A stretch of DNA of 42,639 nt, taken from NCBI GenBank assembly GCA_903867305.1, contig CAIPQU010000146.1, positions 1-42,639 of the forward strand. Reading direction: 5' to 3'. Below, in pieces: positions 42,601-42,639 of the stretch. Under the pieces are notes generated by a model. The model had not been told where the DNA came from, did not search any database, and saw only the letters and a program-made list of their open reading frames with translations. This DNA is from an uncultured beta proteobacterium (GTDB lineage Bacteria > Pseudomonadota > Gammaproteobacteria > Burkholderiales > Burkholderiaceae). The position numbers and the translations under genes are program-made. The first letter of the stretch is position 1, and each line of letters begins with the position of its first letter.

Positions 42601-42639
42601 TCAATTATCGAAGCGAACTCCAACAAAAATGTTTGAACC
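42601..42639 (-). CDS. C-terminal end of an unidentified gene, perhaps a beta-barrel outer-membrane protein (partial)
   Basis: The last 39 bases read on the minus strand as GSNIFVGVRFDN followed by TGA. The alternating hydrophobic pattern (IFVGVRF) resembles the final strand of an outer-membrane beta-barrel, and a bidirectional terminator stands just downstream. Only twelve codons are visible, so the identity is a guess. Confidence 0.35.
   Translation of the reverse strand, partial: GSNIFVGVRFDN

Overview
This window looks like a stretch of chromosome from a betaproteobacterium of the order Burkholderiales, probably a compact, AT-leaning member related to Polynucleobacter. That placement is an inference from protein flavour and gene order (hemCDXY beside argH; ldc-dcd; mrp-metG-DUF3460-scpA-panC; paired cyanophycin synthetases). 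The base composition was judged by eye, not counted. No rRNA, tRNA, insertion sequence, prophage or CRISPR array was seen. Coding density is very high: neighbouring genes repeatedly overlap as ATGA or TAATG, convergent genes overlap at their stop codons, and no gap exceeds 300 bases.

Layout. (1) 1-2776: the 3' end of pepN, then fbp, a PcaC-type carboxymuconolactone decarboxylase and an orphan acyltransferase. (2) 2787-5317, minus: an amino-acid permease and alanine dehydrogenase, apparently an alanine uptake and deamination pair. (3) 5573-13282: a cyanophycin locus. A degenerate second synthetase (CphA') and a full CphA are read leftwards; an ABC exporter-type protein with an N-terminal zinc ribbon and a DUF1854 protein are read rightwards. 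(4) 13265-16682: tcdA, pdxH, msrA and an aldehyde dehydrogenase, packed as alternating convergent and divergent pairs. (5) 16683-18584: a DEAD-box RNA helicase behind a leader of about 214 nt. (6) 18581-23834: hemC-hemD-hemX-hemY (minus) and argH (plus), whose start codons overlap. (7) 23843-26830, minus: a large PLP-dependent Orn/Lys/Arg decarboxylase and dcd. (8) 26865-38365, minus: mrp followed by a complete molybdenum formate dehydrogenase cluster (DUF3305, DUF3306, polyferredoxin, TorD-like chaperone, Tat-targeted small protein, FdhA, FdhB, lipoprotein, cytochrome b subunit, small exported protein, FdhD). (9) 38437-42639: metG, DUF3460, scpA, panC, a small secreted protein, a strong terminator and the last codons of a minus-strand gene.

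How it fits together. The cyanophycin locus should make a nitrogen- and arginine-rich storage polymer. argH (last step of arginine synthesis) and the basic amino-acid decarboxylase are elsewhere in the window, but no cyanophycinase is present. The formate dehydrogenase is predicted to be Tat-exported, to oxidise formate in the periplasm and to pass electrons through FdhB to a membrane cytochrome b. The Fe-S carrier Mrp is translationally coupled to the head of that operon.

The most interesting signals are the cyanophycin synthetase/ABC/DUF1854 module; several genes whose -10 box sits 6-7 nt before the ATG with no ribosome binding site, which suggests leaderless mRNAs; the hemC/argH pair sharing a CATG; and a 26-bp perfect palindrome holding both stop codons of argH and ldc.
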